Shown: positions 14,017 through 21,174, counted from the first letter of the stretch. The stretch: DNA of 31,517 bases from an uncultured Dialister sp. (GCA_900543165.1 UQQQ01000024.1:1-31517); one strand, 5' to 3'. Numbers and translations: made by a program. Notes: generated from the sequence alone by a model not told the origin.

Positions 14017-15222
14017 ATGATTGAACGACCTTATTATTTGAATCAGCTCCTTCGCGCGAAGGATACGGATTTCATCAAAATCATCACCGGCATTCGCCGT
14101 TCAGGAAAGTCCACGCTGCTTGAGATGTTGAAGAAGCACCTGCTCACTCAGGGCGTCCCAGAAAATCACGTCATCCACATCAGCTATGAGCAGATTCCCT
14201 GGTTTCCGTTGGAAAAGGCAGAGACGCTCTATGCGTACATCAAAGAGCATATCACGGAGCCTGCCCATCGCTACTACCTTCTCATCGACGAGGTACAGGA
14301 GCTCGAAGAATGGGCGAAAGTCATCAACGGGCTGAAAGCGACGTTTCCACTCGATATCTACATCACTGGCTCAAACTCGCGTCTCTTCTCAGGCGAGTAT
14401 CTGACTTACATCACAGGACGGTACATCGAAATCAAAGTGTACCCGTTGTCGCTTTCCGAATTCATGACATTCCGCGGCTATGACGAAAGCAACGTTGCAA
14501 AAGCATTCAATGAGTATCTCACCATTGGTTCTTTCCCAGCCGCAGCAGTCGCGAAAGACCCCGAACTTACAGAAATCATCAACAGCGGCCTCTTCGACTC
14601 CATCTTTGCACGAGACATCATCATCCGCGGCGGCATCCGCAATGAAGGCGTCTTCCTCAAAGCCGCCAAATTCATCATGGAGAATATCGGAAATCCTCTC
14701 TCCGTGAGTGCTATCAGCCGAACGCTGAAATCGCAGGGCTCTTCCGCAAGCGTGGATACCATCGATAACTACCTCACACAGATGGTCAATACCTATGTGC
14801 TCTACCAATGTGAACGCTACGACATCCGTGGCAAAGAGCGGCTTCGCACCAATGGCAAGTATTACGTAGCTGATCTGGGGCTTCGCAATCGTCTCATCGG
14901 CTACCGCAGAGGAAATCTGGGGCATGTCATCGAAAATCTAGTCTACCTCGAACTCCTTCGCCGCGGCTATACCATTTCCACCGGCCTTTACAATTCGCTG
15001 GAGGTGGACTTTGTCGCGCAGAAAGGCACAGACATCCGCTATTACCAGGTGTCGCTCTCGGTCATGGAAGAAACCGTGCTTGCCCGCGAACTTGCGCCGT
15101 TCCAGAAAATCACAGACAATTTTCCCAAGCACCTCATTACCATGGACACCATCGATTTCTCACAGAATGGCATCATCCACCAGAATCTCTATGACTTCCT
15201 GCTCGGAAAAAATAAGCAGTGA
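14017..15222 (+). CDS. AAA_14/DUF4143 ATPase
   Basis: A 401-residue protein with an N-terminal P-loop ATPase domain and a C-terminal DUF4143 domain (about residues 200-360). Walker A is GIRRSGKST (25-33), Walker B YYLLIDEVQ with D91-E92, and a sensor-like ITGSNSRLFSGE follows. The C-terminal part contains a NLVYLELLRRGY...EVDFV pattern, typical of the nuclease-like fold in this family. Such genes are common, often scattered by transfer, and have no settled function; links to toxin-antitoxin or defence are only suggestions. AAGGAGGTG gives a strong ribosome-binding site. Codon use looks slightly more AT-rich than its neighbours, by eye. Confidence 0.9.
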   Translation: MIERPYYLNQLLRAKDTDFIKIITGIRRSGKSTLLEMLKKHLLTQGVPENHVIHISYEQIPWFPLEKAETLYAYIKEHITEPAHRYYLLIDEVQELEEWAKVINGLKATFPLDIYITGSNSRLFSGEYLTYITGRYIEIKVYPLSLSEFMTFRGYDESNVAKAFNEYLTIGSFPAAAVAKDPELTEIINSGLFDSIFARDIIIRGGIRNEGVFLKAAKFIMENIGNPLSVSAISRTLKSQGSSASVDTIDNYLTQMVNTYVLYQCERYDIRGKERLRTNGKYYVADLGLRNRLIGYRRGNLGHVIENLVYLELLRRGYTISTGLYNSLEVDFVAQKGTDIRYYQVSLSVMEETVLARELAPFQKITDNFPKHLITMDTIDFSQNGIIHQNLYDFLLGKNKQ

Positions 15223-15313
15223 CCGATGCCCGCAGTGATGCGTACTTTATAATTTTTTTATTCCCATTTTTATTGCAAACGATTCTGTTTGATTGGACTA
15301 AAGGAGAACCACT

Positions 15314-15616
15314 ATGCACGGCGGAGACGCAGATGAATTTATCGACTATATGAATGACGGAGAGGCTTCTGTCCGTCACAGAAGTTTCGTGTACCGTTTC
15401 TCGGGGCTGAAGTACCACGCGGGGCGGCATGCGTATCGGATCAGCATCGAGAAGTACCGCTTCACGAAGGAGCCTTTCGAAGACTTCATGGAGCTTGTCT
15501 ATCACTACGAGTCGGAGGATGCAGAGGATGTCCTGAATCACCTCACCGAAGACATCCTCTGGGATGGGAAATCATTCTATGAGCTGGAAAAGGCACTGAC
15601 GTGGATTGACTGGTGA
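15314..15616 (+). CDS. Small hypothetical protein (100 residues)
   Basis: Not recognised. A soluble, acidic and aromatic-rich product with alternating charged and aromatic residues (for example YRISIEKYRF and YHYESEDAEDVLNHL) and no membrane segment. The ATG at 15314 has AAAGGAGAAC upstream. It lies 91 bases after the DUF4143 gene on the same strand; the gap is AT-rich, so cotranscription is uncertain. Its last residues (IDW) and TGA stop merge directly into a GTGACTGGTGACTAGGG tract, as in yigZ and the flavodoxin gene. Confidence 0.65.
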   Translation: MHGGDADEFIDYMNDGEASVRHRSFVYRFSGLKYHAGRHAYRISIEKYRFTKEPFEDFMELVYHYESEDAEDVLNHLTEDILWDGKSFYELEKALTWIDW

Positions 15617-15676
15617 CTGGTGACTAGGGATTAGGGATTTAGGGATTTAGGGATTTAGGGATTTAGGGATTTAGGG
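15614..15676. repeat. GTGACTGG tract and GGGATTTA tandem repeat
   Basis: The tract begins within the stop codon of the 100-residue ORF. Bases 15634-15673 are five perfect copies of the 8-mer GGGATTTA, followed by GGG. Such a tract is prone to slippage, but it lies after the gene and no promoter role is apparent. Confidence 0.9.
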
Positions 15677-15677
15677 T

Positions 15678-15716
15678 GCTCGTCTGCCCCTTCCTCTGGA
15701 AGGAGCAGACGAGCAC
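15678..15716. repeat. Long perfect hairpin
   Basis: TGCTCGTCTGC and GCAGACGAGCA (15678-15688 and 15706-15716) extend inward through CCTTCC/GGAAGG to a TCT loop, giving about 17 paired bases with one unpaired base. No T-run follows, so it is a hairpin or processing site rather than a clear terminator. Confidence 0.75.
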
Positions 15717-15747
15717 AGCGAGGCGGGGGCTGGTTGCGATAGATTCA

Positions 15748-15830
15748 ATACTCCGCGGCGCTTCTATTTTTATGCGCTACACCAACATTTCTCATTTCTA
15801 ATTTCTCATTTTAAGTTCCTGTTTTCCTCC
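15748..15830. repeat. Degenerate GCGGCGC palindrome and TTTCTCATTT tract
   Basis: GCGGCGC (15755-15761) faces a decayed arm GCGCTAC (15774-15780). ATTTCTCATTTCTAATTTCTC follows at about 15785-15810. Confidence 0.6.
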
Positions 15831-15857
15831 ATGATAATCCAACCCATACTATCGCAA

Positions 15858-15888
15858 ATAAAAAAGCAGCCTCGCGGCTGCTTTTTTA
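15858..15888. terminator. Bidirectional terminator after jag
   Basis: AAAAAAGCAGCC and GGCTGCTTTTTT form a stem around a TCGC loop just past the jag stop codon at 15895. T-runs are present on both strands. Confidence 0.92.
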
Positions 15889-15894
15889 TGTTGC

Positions 15895-16722
15895 TCAGTT
15901 CTTCGGACGAATGACAACGTATCTGTACGGTGCTTCGCCTTCGGAATCGGTGGAGACGGCGTGGTCGTCCTGCAGAGCCAGATGGATGATGCGGCGTTCG
16001 CCGGCAGCCATCGGTTCGAGGCGGACTTCTTCGCCCGTGCGCTTCACCTTGCCTGCGAGGCGTCTGGCGAGGGCTTCCAGGGTATCCTGGCGGCGCTCTC
16101 TGTAGTTTTCGACGTCAAGCAGGATGAAGTAGTGATGACGGAAGGATTTCCCGGCGGCTAAGTTCGTCAGGTACTGGAGCGCATCCAGTGTCTGTCCGTG
16201 CTTGCCGATCAGGATGCCCAGACCATCGCCCACCAGATTGATCATGATCCGTTCTTCGGTCATGCGGCATTCCATGGTGACAGCAAGGTGCATACCGGCA
16301 AAGACGCCCGTAAGGAAGGTCTTTGCTTCTTCAGCGACCTTTTTCTGTTCTTCCGGATCGAAAGCCGGCTCTTCACGCTCGGCTTTCTTCTCTTCTGCCG
16401 GTGCTTCTTCCTTCACTTCTTCGGCAGCTTCTTCTGCCTGTGATACTTCGGCCGGCGTTTCTTCCTTCGCTTCTTCGGCAGGGATTTCTGCCGCCGGTGC
16501 TTCTTCGGCAGGAGATGCTTCTTCGACAGTGTCTTCCGGCACTTCTTCATCCGGTGCGGAAATGTCTACGACAGCCATCTTCTTGTGGATGAGTCCGAAG
16601 AGTCCGCTGGAAGGCTGCTCGACGACATGGACGACAGCTTCTTCGCGGCTGATGCCGAGCTTTTCCAAGCCTTCCGCAACAGCGGCTTCGATGGTTTTTG
16701 CTGTGATTCTGACTGTTCTCAT
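15895..16722 (-). CDS. jag: RNA-binding protein Jag/KhpB
   Basis: A 275-residue RNA-binding protein of the Jag/KhpB family. It has an N-terminal Jag_N domain (1-55, RITAKTIEAAVAEGLEKLG and SSGLFGLI), an acidic linker rich in E, A and P (about 57-120), a KH domain with the GKHG loop (173-176), and a C-terminal R3H domain (about 205-275, ERRIIHLALQ). Members act with YidC-linked envelope growth and bind many transcripts in Firmicutes. The linker is longer and more repetitive than in Bacillus. The ATG overlaps the yidC stop (ATGA), so the two are coupled. Confidence 0.95.
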   Translation of the reverse strand: MRTVRITAKTIEAAVAEGLEKLGISREEAVVHVVEQPSSGLFGLIHKKMAVVDISAPDEEVPEDTVEEASPAEEAPAAEIPAEEAKEETPAEVSQAEEAAEEVKEEAPAEEKKAEREEPAFDPEEQKKVAEEAKTFLTGVFAGMHLAVTMECRMTEERIMINLVGDGLGILIGKHGQTLDALQYLTNLAAGKSFRHHYFILLDVENYRERRQDTLEALARRLAGKVKRTGEEVRLEPMAAGERRIIHLALQDDHAVSTDSEGEAPYRYVVIRPKN

Positions 16723-17654
16723 TTTTCATCAGCCTCCCCAGTGCTCTTAGCAGGTGCTTCTGCCGTAGCCGGCTTTTCATCGCTGGCTGGTTCTTTTACT
16801 TCTTTAGGAGCTTCTGCTTTTTCAGGAGAGGCTTCTTTGTTTTCGTCTTTCGGTGCATCCGCAGGCTTCTTCACGACTTTCTTGATGACTTTCTTGCGGA
16901 TGATTTTTTTCTTCTTTACTTCCGCTTTCGGCTGGTTCTCTCCATGGACGGTGAGGGTCCCTTTGGAAGATTTGCCGCCGATGCGTTCCTTCATTTCGCC
17001 CCAGTACATGATGGTCTGCTGGACGAGCTGGTACAGGTTGCAGACGATCCAGTAAATGACAAGACCGCTCGGTAAGTTCAGGGACATCCAGCCGATCATG
17101 ACAGGCATCATGAGCAGCATGGTCTTCTGGTTGCTCGGTGCGTCCTTCGGGGTGGTCTGCCAGGAAATGATGAAGGTGGAAGCAGCAGAGAGGATCGGAA
17201 GGATATAGGTCTCATCCGGTACAGCCAGGCTTTCCAGCCACAGGAAACTCTCGTGAGCCGGATCATAGGAAAAGCCCTGCAGTGCGTAGTAGATGGAGAT
17301 CAGGAACGGCATCTGGATCAGGAGCGGCAGGCAGCCGGAGAGCGGAGAGGCTCCGTTTTCCTTGTAGAGCTTGCCCATTTCTTCGCGCAGCTTCTGCGGG
17401 TCATTCTTGTATTTCTTCTGAATCTTCTGCATTTCCGGCTGAATGACCTGCATGGCCTTCATGGACCGGATCTGTTTCAGGGCGAGCGGGAGCAGCAACG
17501 TCTTGATAATGACGGTCAGGACGATGATGGCGATCCCGTAGCTCGGAAATCCCAGGTCTTCTGTTATTTTGTAGCAGAATTCCAGGCAGACGCGCATGAC
17601 CTCTGCGAGGAGTCCGACTAAGCTCGACAGAAATGGAATCTGAAAATCACTCAT
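16719..17654 (-). CDS. yidC: Membrane protein insertase YidC
   Basis: A 311-residue Oxa1/YidC insertase that places proteins in the inner membrane alone or with Sec. About five membrane segments are seen: residues 5-28, 36-60, 108-128, 150-168 and 180-215. The cytoplasmic coil between the second and third includes MKAMQVIQPEMQKIQKKYKN, followed by SPLSGCLPLLIQMPFL, the usual family signature. The long periplasmic P1 domain of proteobacterial YidC is absent. No signal lipobox is visible. The tail after about residue 235 is lysine-rich and then E/A/P-rich, as often seen for ribosome contact. AAGGAG precedes the ATG at 17654. A 341-base repeat island separates it from yidD. Confidence 0.95.
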   Translation of the reverse strand: MSDFQIPFLSSLVGLLAEVMRVCLEFCYKITEDLGFPSYGIAIIVLTVIIKTLLLPLALKQIRSMKAMQVIQPEMQKIQKKYKNDPQKLREEMGKLYKENGASPLSGCLPLLIQMPFLISIYYALQGFSYDPAHESFLWLESLAVPDETYILPILSAASTFIISWQTTPKDAPSNQKTMLLMMPVMIGWMSLNLPSGLVIYWIVCNLYQLVQQTIMYWGEMKERIGGKSSKGTLTVHGENQPKAEVKKKKIIRKKVIKKVVKKPADAPKDENKEASPEKAEAPKEVKEPASDEKPATAEAPAKSTGEADEK

Positions 17655-17995
17655 TGGTTACTCCTTATACGGCCTGTATTGCAGCCGCTAAATGCCCGAG
17701 CCTTCTAAATTTCAAGAGCCCGGTGAGTTTTCGGGAAATCAATCGGCGGTTATGGTGGGATGGATGGCCGGGGATTGGTAGCTAGTGAACTAGTGACTGG
17801 TGACTGGTGACCAGGGATTAGGGATTAGGGATACGAAATGAGAAATGGCGGTGCAGCGCATCAAAGGTAAGAAGCGCTGCCAGTTTTAAAACTCGCGGCG
17901 CTTTCATTTTATTTTGCGCCGCACCTTCACTCCTCACTCCTAATTCCTCACTCCTCACTTTTTTCTATGCGAAGCATTGAAAAAAGACAGCCTCT
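17655..17995. repeat. Repeat island splitting yidD from yidC
   Basis: Contains GTGACTGGTGACCAGGGATTAGG tracts (about 17770-17832), then two palindromes facing each other: GCAGCGC/GCGCTGC (17853-17859 and 17874-17880) and GCGGCGC/GCGCCGC (17895-17901 and 17916-17922), then TCCTCACTCCTAATTCC tracts. The first palindrome keeps pairing through an A-T pair where the others have G-C. No gene is seen. A promoter for yidC may lie near 17700-17740 but is not clear. Confidence 0.8.
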
Positions 17996-18205
17996 TCACG
18001 GGAGCGGGTCGTATCCACCTTTGTGAAACGGGTGGCACTTGGAAATCCGCTTGATCGCGAGCCAGCTGCCTTTTAGGGCTCCATATTTTTGAAGCGCCTG
18101 CAGTGCATATTCGCTGCAGGTCGGGTAGAAACGACAGCAAGGAGGCTTCAGGGGAGAGATAAACGCTCTATAGAATCGGACAAGACCGATCAGAAGCTCT
18201 TTCAT
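17996..18205 (-). CDS. yidD: Membrane protein insertion efficiency factor YidD
   Basis: A 69-residue member of the UPF0161/YidD family, with an amphipathic N-terminus and the conserved cysteine set in CCRFYPTCSEYALQAL (about residues 23-38) plus a later C-H-P-F-H-K-GG-YDP motif. It assists membrane insertion alongside YidC. The ATG at 18205 follows the rnpA stop by one base, so it is coupled to rnpA. Confidence 0.96.
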   Translation of the reverse strand: MKELLIGLVRFYRAFISPLKPPCCRFYPTCSEYALQALQKYGALKGSWLAIKRISKCHPFHKGGYDPLP

Positions 18206-18206
18206 C

Positions 18207-18587
18207 TTATTTCACCAGAATTCCGGCTTTGCGCCACAAGGAAAGGATCGCTTTCTCCGCCTGCTGATAGGTGGCACCGGTCAGGAAGATGCCTGACAGC
18301 ATCACCACTTCATAATGGGGCGAAAGCTCAGCCATATGAAGGCGGTAGACCTCCTTCATCAGACGTCTTGCACGGTTCCGCGCAAAGGCGTGGCCGATTT
18401 TCTTCGTAGTCACGAAGCCCATGCGGGTGCCCGGCTTTTTGGTTTTCACCACATAGCAGAGCCCGGCCCGATTGCTGAAACGTTTGCCGGATCTGTAAAT
18501 CCGACGGTAATCCCTGTTCTGTCTGATACGAGAAGAGCGGGGCAGTGTATACCCCACCCTCTCCTCGCTGATTTCTTGATTAGGCAC
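18207..18587 (-). CDS. rnpA: Ribonuclease P protein component
   Basis: A 126-residue basic protein that supports the catalytic RNA of RNase P in tRNA 5' maturation. The signature KKIGHAFARNRARRLMKEVYR (about residues 62-82) matches the RNR motif, and the N-terminal SRIRQNRDYRRIYRSG is typical. The start used is GTG at 18587, which overlaps the rpmH stop by 8 bases and has GAAAGG upstream. A second GTG 11 codons later is possible, but its ribosome-binding site is too close. Part of the rpmH-rnpA-yidD transcript. Confidence 0.94.
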   Translation of the reverse strand: MPNQEISEERVGYTLPRSSRIRQNRDYRRIYRSGKRFSNRAGLCYVVKTKKPGTRMGFVTTKKIGHAFARNRARRLMKEVYRLHMAELSPHYEVVMLSGIFLTGATYQQAEKAILSLWRKAGILVK

Positions 18588-18717
18588 TTAATACCTTTCT
18601 GCCCTTTGCTCTTCTTCTCTTCAGAACAATACGGCCTGCTTTTGTTTTCATACGAGCGCGGAAACCGTGGGTCTGTTTTCTCCAATGGTTGTTCGGCTGG
18701 AATGTCATCTTTGCCAT
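18580..18717 (-). CDS. rpmH: 50S ribosomal protein L34
   Basis: A 45-residue basic ribosomal protein of the large subunit, too short for many ORF finders. It reads MAKMTFQPNNHWRKQ, continues with HGFRARMKTKAGR and ends KGRKVLSA. AGGAGGTG lies 8 bases before the ATG at 18717. In many bacteria rpmH begins the cluster next to dnaA and the origin. Here the upstream side is a repeat island followed by a transporter, so no dnaA is adjacent. Confidence 0.97.
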   Translation of the reverse strand: MAKMTFQPNNHWRKQTHGFRARMKTKAGRIVLKRRRAKGRKVLSA

Positions 18718-18773
18718 GTATAAACACCTCCTTACATCGTGTTGTGCCATTTATCGTGCACCATAACAGAATA

Positions 18774-18802
18774 ATTATAGCTAAGAGAAGAGGGGATGTC
18801 AA
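18774..18802 (-). promoter_or_regulatory. Strong promoter of rpmH-rnpA-yidD
   Basis: On the minus strand, TTGACA (18802-18797) and TATAAT (18779-18774) are 17 bases apart, a perfect consensus, about 55 bases before the rpmH start. Confidence 0.92.
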
Positions 18803-18824
18803 TAAAGTTTGGAAGGAAATCTTG

Positions 18825-19028
18825 ACAAGGGGGGATAGCCCCAGGGCGGGGCGTCCCTTGATTGTGAATGAAAGCCTTGCTCGAATGAGGAATTAGGAGT
18901 GAGGAGTGAAGGTGGCGGCGCATAAAATTATGAAAGCGCCGCGGAGGTTTGAAACTAGCGGTTTTCTCGTATCGCAAACCTAATCCCTAGCTACTAATCC
19001 CTAGCTACTATCCACCAGTCACCAGCCA
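18825..19028. repeat. Composite-repeat island downstream of the EamA gene
   Basis: Holds GGGGCGTCCCTTGATTG and TTGCTCGAATGAGG blocks (18848-18893), the palindrome GCGGCGC/GCGCCGC (18915-18921 and 18936-18942), GGAGGTTTGAAACTAGCG and TCGTATCGCAAACC (18943-18980), and CTAGCTACTAATCC/CACCAGTCACC tracts. The same order and near-identical sequence occurs at 28305-28405. Confidence 0.8.
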
Positions 19029-19898
19029 CTAGCTCCCCTTCGATTTCCACAATAGCATCCCGCTTCCTGCTACGATGAGCACGCCGCCGATCCATGATGC
19101 CGGGGTCAGTACCTCTCCCCAGAGCGCCCAGCCGGCCACGATGTGAAAGAGAACGCCGGTGTACATGACGAAGGTGACGATCATCGGGTGGATGTGCGTC
19201 GCGCCCCATGTGAAGCAGACCTGTGCAAAAATGGCAGAGAAGGAAAGGGCAAAGAGCCAGAGGCATTCTGCCGCATCCGGCATTTGGAAATCGTGCCCGA
19301 GCATCAGCAGGAGACCGCCTGCCATGCTGTAGAACTGAAAATAAAAGACGATCTCTCCGCCGGAGTGCCCACCTTTTTCATTGAGTCTGCCGATGCAGGT
19401 GTAGGCGCACGCCGAGCAGAAGGCCGACACGACGCCGATGAGTGCATAGCCATTGAAGGAAGAGTAATCCCAGACTTTCAGCACCACCGCCGCACCGGCA
19501 GCGATGATGAAGAGCCAGAAGCGCACGTTTCCCGCGGGCGTGGTCTTGAGAAAAATCGGCGAAAGGATGCACATGAAGGGCGCAGCGAGCTGGACAAGGA
19601 TCTCCGCATCGCCGAGCGTCAGCCCTTTGAGGCAGAAGAAAAAGAGCAGGATGCCCATCCCGCCGAAAATGCCGCGCGTATGAAGGAGCAGCCTGTCTTT
19701 CCCCGAAAAAAGAGGGAGCGACTCTCTCGCTGCGATAAGCGGCTGGAAGAAGAGCCCTACGAGGCCGCGTACAAACGTAAGCTCGCCCGTCCCGAGGTAG
19801 GAGACAGCTTTCGCAGACACGTCCATCAGTGTGAAAAGAAGCGCCGCCAGGATCGAGGCAAGAATCCCGAGGGTCATAGAAGAAGGTTTTGTGGTCAT
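19029..19898 (-). CDS. EamA/DMT-superfamily transporter
   Basis: A 289-residue inner-membrane protein with about ten hydrophobic segments arranged as two EamA repeats (about residues 8-140 and 150-285). ALLFTLMDVSAKAV, FVRGLVGLFF and PFMCILSPIFL fit the drug/metabolite transporter pattern. The second repeat ends with WALWGEVLTPASWIGGVLIVAGSGML, a typical close. The substrate cannot be assigned. The ATG at 19898 is the most likely start, but no clear Shine-Dalgarno is visible: an AACCCTGAACCC repeat tract begins about 12 bases upstream. It is a single gene with no terminator recognised. Confidence 0.88.
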   Translation of the reverse strand: MTTKPSSMTLGILASILAALLFTLMDVSAKAVSYLGTGELTFVRGLVGLFFQPLIAARESLPLFSGKDRLLLHTRGIFGGMGILLFFFCLKGLTLGDAEILVQLAAPFMCILSPIFLKTTPAGNVRFWLFIIAAGAAVVLKVWDYSSFNGYALIGVVSAFCSACAYTCIGRLNEKGGHSGGEIVFYFQFYSMAGGLLLMLGHDFQMPDAAECLWLFALSFSAIFAQVCFTWGATHIHPMIVTFVMYTGVLFHIVAGWALWGEVLTPASWIGGVLIVAGSGMLLWKSKGS

Positions 19899-20326
19899 GA
19901 TTGAGTTCAATGGGTTCAGGGTTAGCCCGCGGGGCGGGACGCCCATGAATTGCGGATGAACGCTTTGCTCGAATGAAAAATTAGAAATGAGAAATTAGAA
20001 ATGGTGGTGCGGCGCATAAAAACAGGGAAGCGCCGCGAATATTTATGGGGCGATGCCTGAAGGTCTCTTGATAGCAGGTTTCCCTCGTATCGTCAGCCTT
20101 CCCCTCGAGGGGAAGGTGCCCCGAAGGGGCGGATAGGGCACAGGCGGTATGAAAGACAGATGAGGAAAGCGGAGAGGTGTGCGGCACATGTGGGGAAAGC
20201 GTGAGTTCCTGACTGCGAATGACAAAGATTTCTCGCTTGCGCTCGAAATGACGATACCGGAGTCTGATGTCTCCTAGTCTCCAGTTCCTAGCCACCAGTT
20301 CCTAGCCACCAGCCACCAGCCACCAG
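19899..20326. repeat. Most complete composite-repeat island
   Basis: No gene is visible. Modules in order: GGTTCAGGGTTAGCCCGCGG (19914), GCGGGACGCCC, TGCGGATGAACGC, TTGCTCGAATGA (19967), AATTAGAAATGAG tracts, palindrome GCGGCGC/GCGCCGC (20009-20015 and 20030-20036), GGGGCGATGCC (20046), TTGATAGCAGG (20068), TCGTATCGTCAG, CCTTCCCCTCGAGGGGAAGG (20098-20117), GCCCCGAAGGGGC, about 100 bases to GATTTCTCGCTTGCGCTCGAAAT (20227-20249), GGAGTCTGATGTCTCCTAG, and CCACCAGTTCCTAG/CACTAGTCACCAG tracts up to the flavodoxin stop codon. This is the reference for the module order elsewhere. Confidence 0.85.
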
Positions 20327-20848
20327 TCACCAGTCACTAGTCACCAGATCCGCCATTTCCTTCGCCCATTCTTTCGCGCGGGCGAAATCCTCTTCATTCG
20401 GATGCTTCTCGGCCTCTTCCAATCGGGCGAGACGTTCGGGGGTCATTTCATGGGCCGTCTCCTGTGCAAGCCCCGCGAGCTTCTTCTGGTGGAAGGAGTT
20501 CACGCGCCCCTGACAGATGAAGGTGCCAAGACAGGTGGCATCTTTGGAAAGAAGAGCCGCAGCATTGGTGAGATACATCTTCGCCGCCTCCGAATCAGGC
20601 CATGTGCCGGCGGTCGCATAAATGGCAACGTTTTTCCCAGAAAGAGAAGAGAGCGTCTTCTGCGCGAGAGGATCCGCGCCTCGGCGGTAACCCCAGAAGC
20701 CGACAAAGACAAGGTCATAGGAAGAGAGGTCATTTCCCTCGCGGCCCTCCTCCATGATTTCCTTCTCCCCCGGCAGCGCCTCAAAGATGGCTTCTGCGAC
20801 CGCCTTCGTATTTCCCGTGCGGGAAGACCAGAGAACTAATGATTTCAT
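20327..20848 (-). CDS. Flavodoxin family protein
   Basis: A 173-residue flavodoxin-like protein. The FMN phosphate loop SSRTGNTKAVAEAI (8-21) is clear, followed by YDLVFVGFWGYRRGADPLAQ (about 44-63) and a NVAIYATAGTWPDSEAA stretch. It is a cytosolic electron carrier or part of a small oxidoreductase; the partner is unknown. AAAGGAGGTTTCT precedes the ATG at 20848. The final residues LVTSDW and the TGA stop are encoded by the GGTGACTAGTGACTGG repeat tract, so the gene end may have been set by the repeat. Confidence 0.87.
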   Translation of the reverse strand: MKSLVLWSSRTGNTKAVAEAIFEALPGEKEIMEEGREGNDLSSYDLVFVGFWGYRRGADPLAQKTLSSLSGKNVAIYATAGTWPDSEAAKMYLTNAAALLSKDATCLGTFICQGRVNSFHQKKLAGLAQETAHEMTPERLARLEEAEKHPNEEDFARAKEWAKEMADLVTSDW

Positions 20849-21000
20849 AGAAACCTCCTTTTACAACAAGTTAGGAATGAGGAGTTAGGAGTTAGGAGTG
20901 AAGGTAGCAGCGCGCCATTCATATAGCGCCGCATAATAAACTAATTTCTCATGCTCCTGTCTTCCCCATTATCCACAGACTGCACTCGTTTGTCAAAGAA
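20849..21000. repeat. Repeat island with isolated DnaA-box-like site
   Basis: GGAGTTAGGAGTTAGGAGTG tract, a decayed palindrome GCAGCGC/GCGCCGC (20907-20913 and 20926-20932) and ATTTCTCATG. TTATCCACA at 20969-20977 matches a DnaA box, but it is alone and no AT-rich unwinding element or box cluster is seen. Confidence 0.6.
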
Positions 21001-21029
21001 TTGACACGCTTCATAAAAATCACTATCAT
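21001..21029 (+). promoter_or_regulatory. Probable promoter of dinB
   Basis: TTGACA (21001-21006) and TATCAT (21024-21029) are 17 bases apart. The start codon is about 145 bases away, and a palindrome (21065-21071 with 21086-21092, GCGGCGC/GCGCCGC) and a CCTCACTCC tract lie in the leader. No LexA-type GAAC...GTTC site was seen. Confidence 0.7.
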
Positions 21030-21059
21030 GAAAAATAATGTGACTTTGTTCATTTCTAT

Positions 21060-21124
21060 ACTCTGCGGCGCTTTTTAATTATTTCGCGCCGCTCCAACAC
21101 TCCTCACTCCTAATTCCTCACTCA
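21060..21124. repeat. GCGGCGC palindrome and TCCTCACTCC tract in the dinB leader
   Basis: Palindrome arms at 21065-21071 and 21086-21092, followed by CACTCCTCACTCCTAATTCC. These repeats would be transcribed in the dinB 5' untranslated region. Confidence 0.75.
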
Positions 21125-21174
21125 GAAAGCTTCAATTCCACATTTTGCTGATACATTTACAAAGGAGGGTTCGT

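Noticed and set aside
15634..15676. Possible CRISPR or telomere-like array
   Set aside because: Units are 8 bases without spacers; it is a simple tandem repeat.
18820..18850. TTGACA at about 18826 as a plus-strand promoter
   Set aside because: No -10 at proper distance and no plus-strand gene downstream.
20969..20977. DnaA box as evidence of a replication origin
   Set aside because: Only one site, no AT-rich unwinding region, no dnaA or dnaN in the window.
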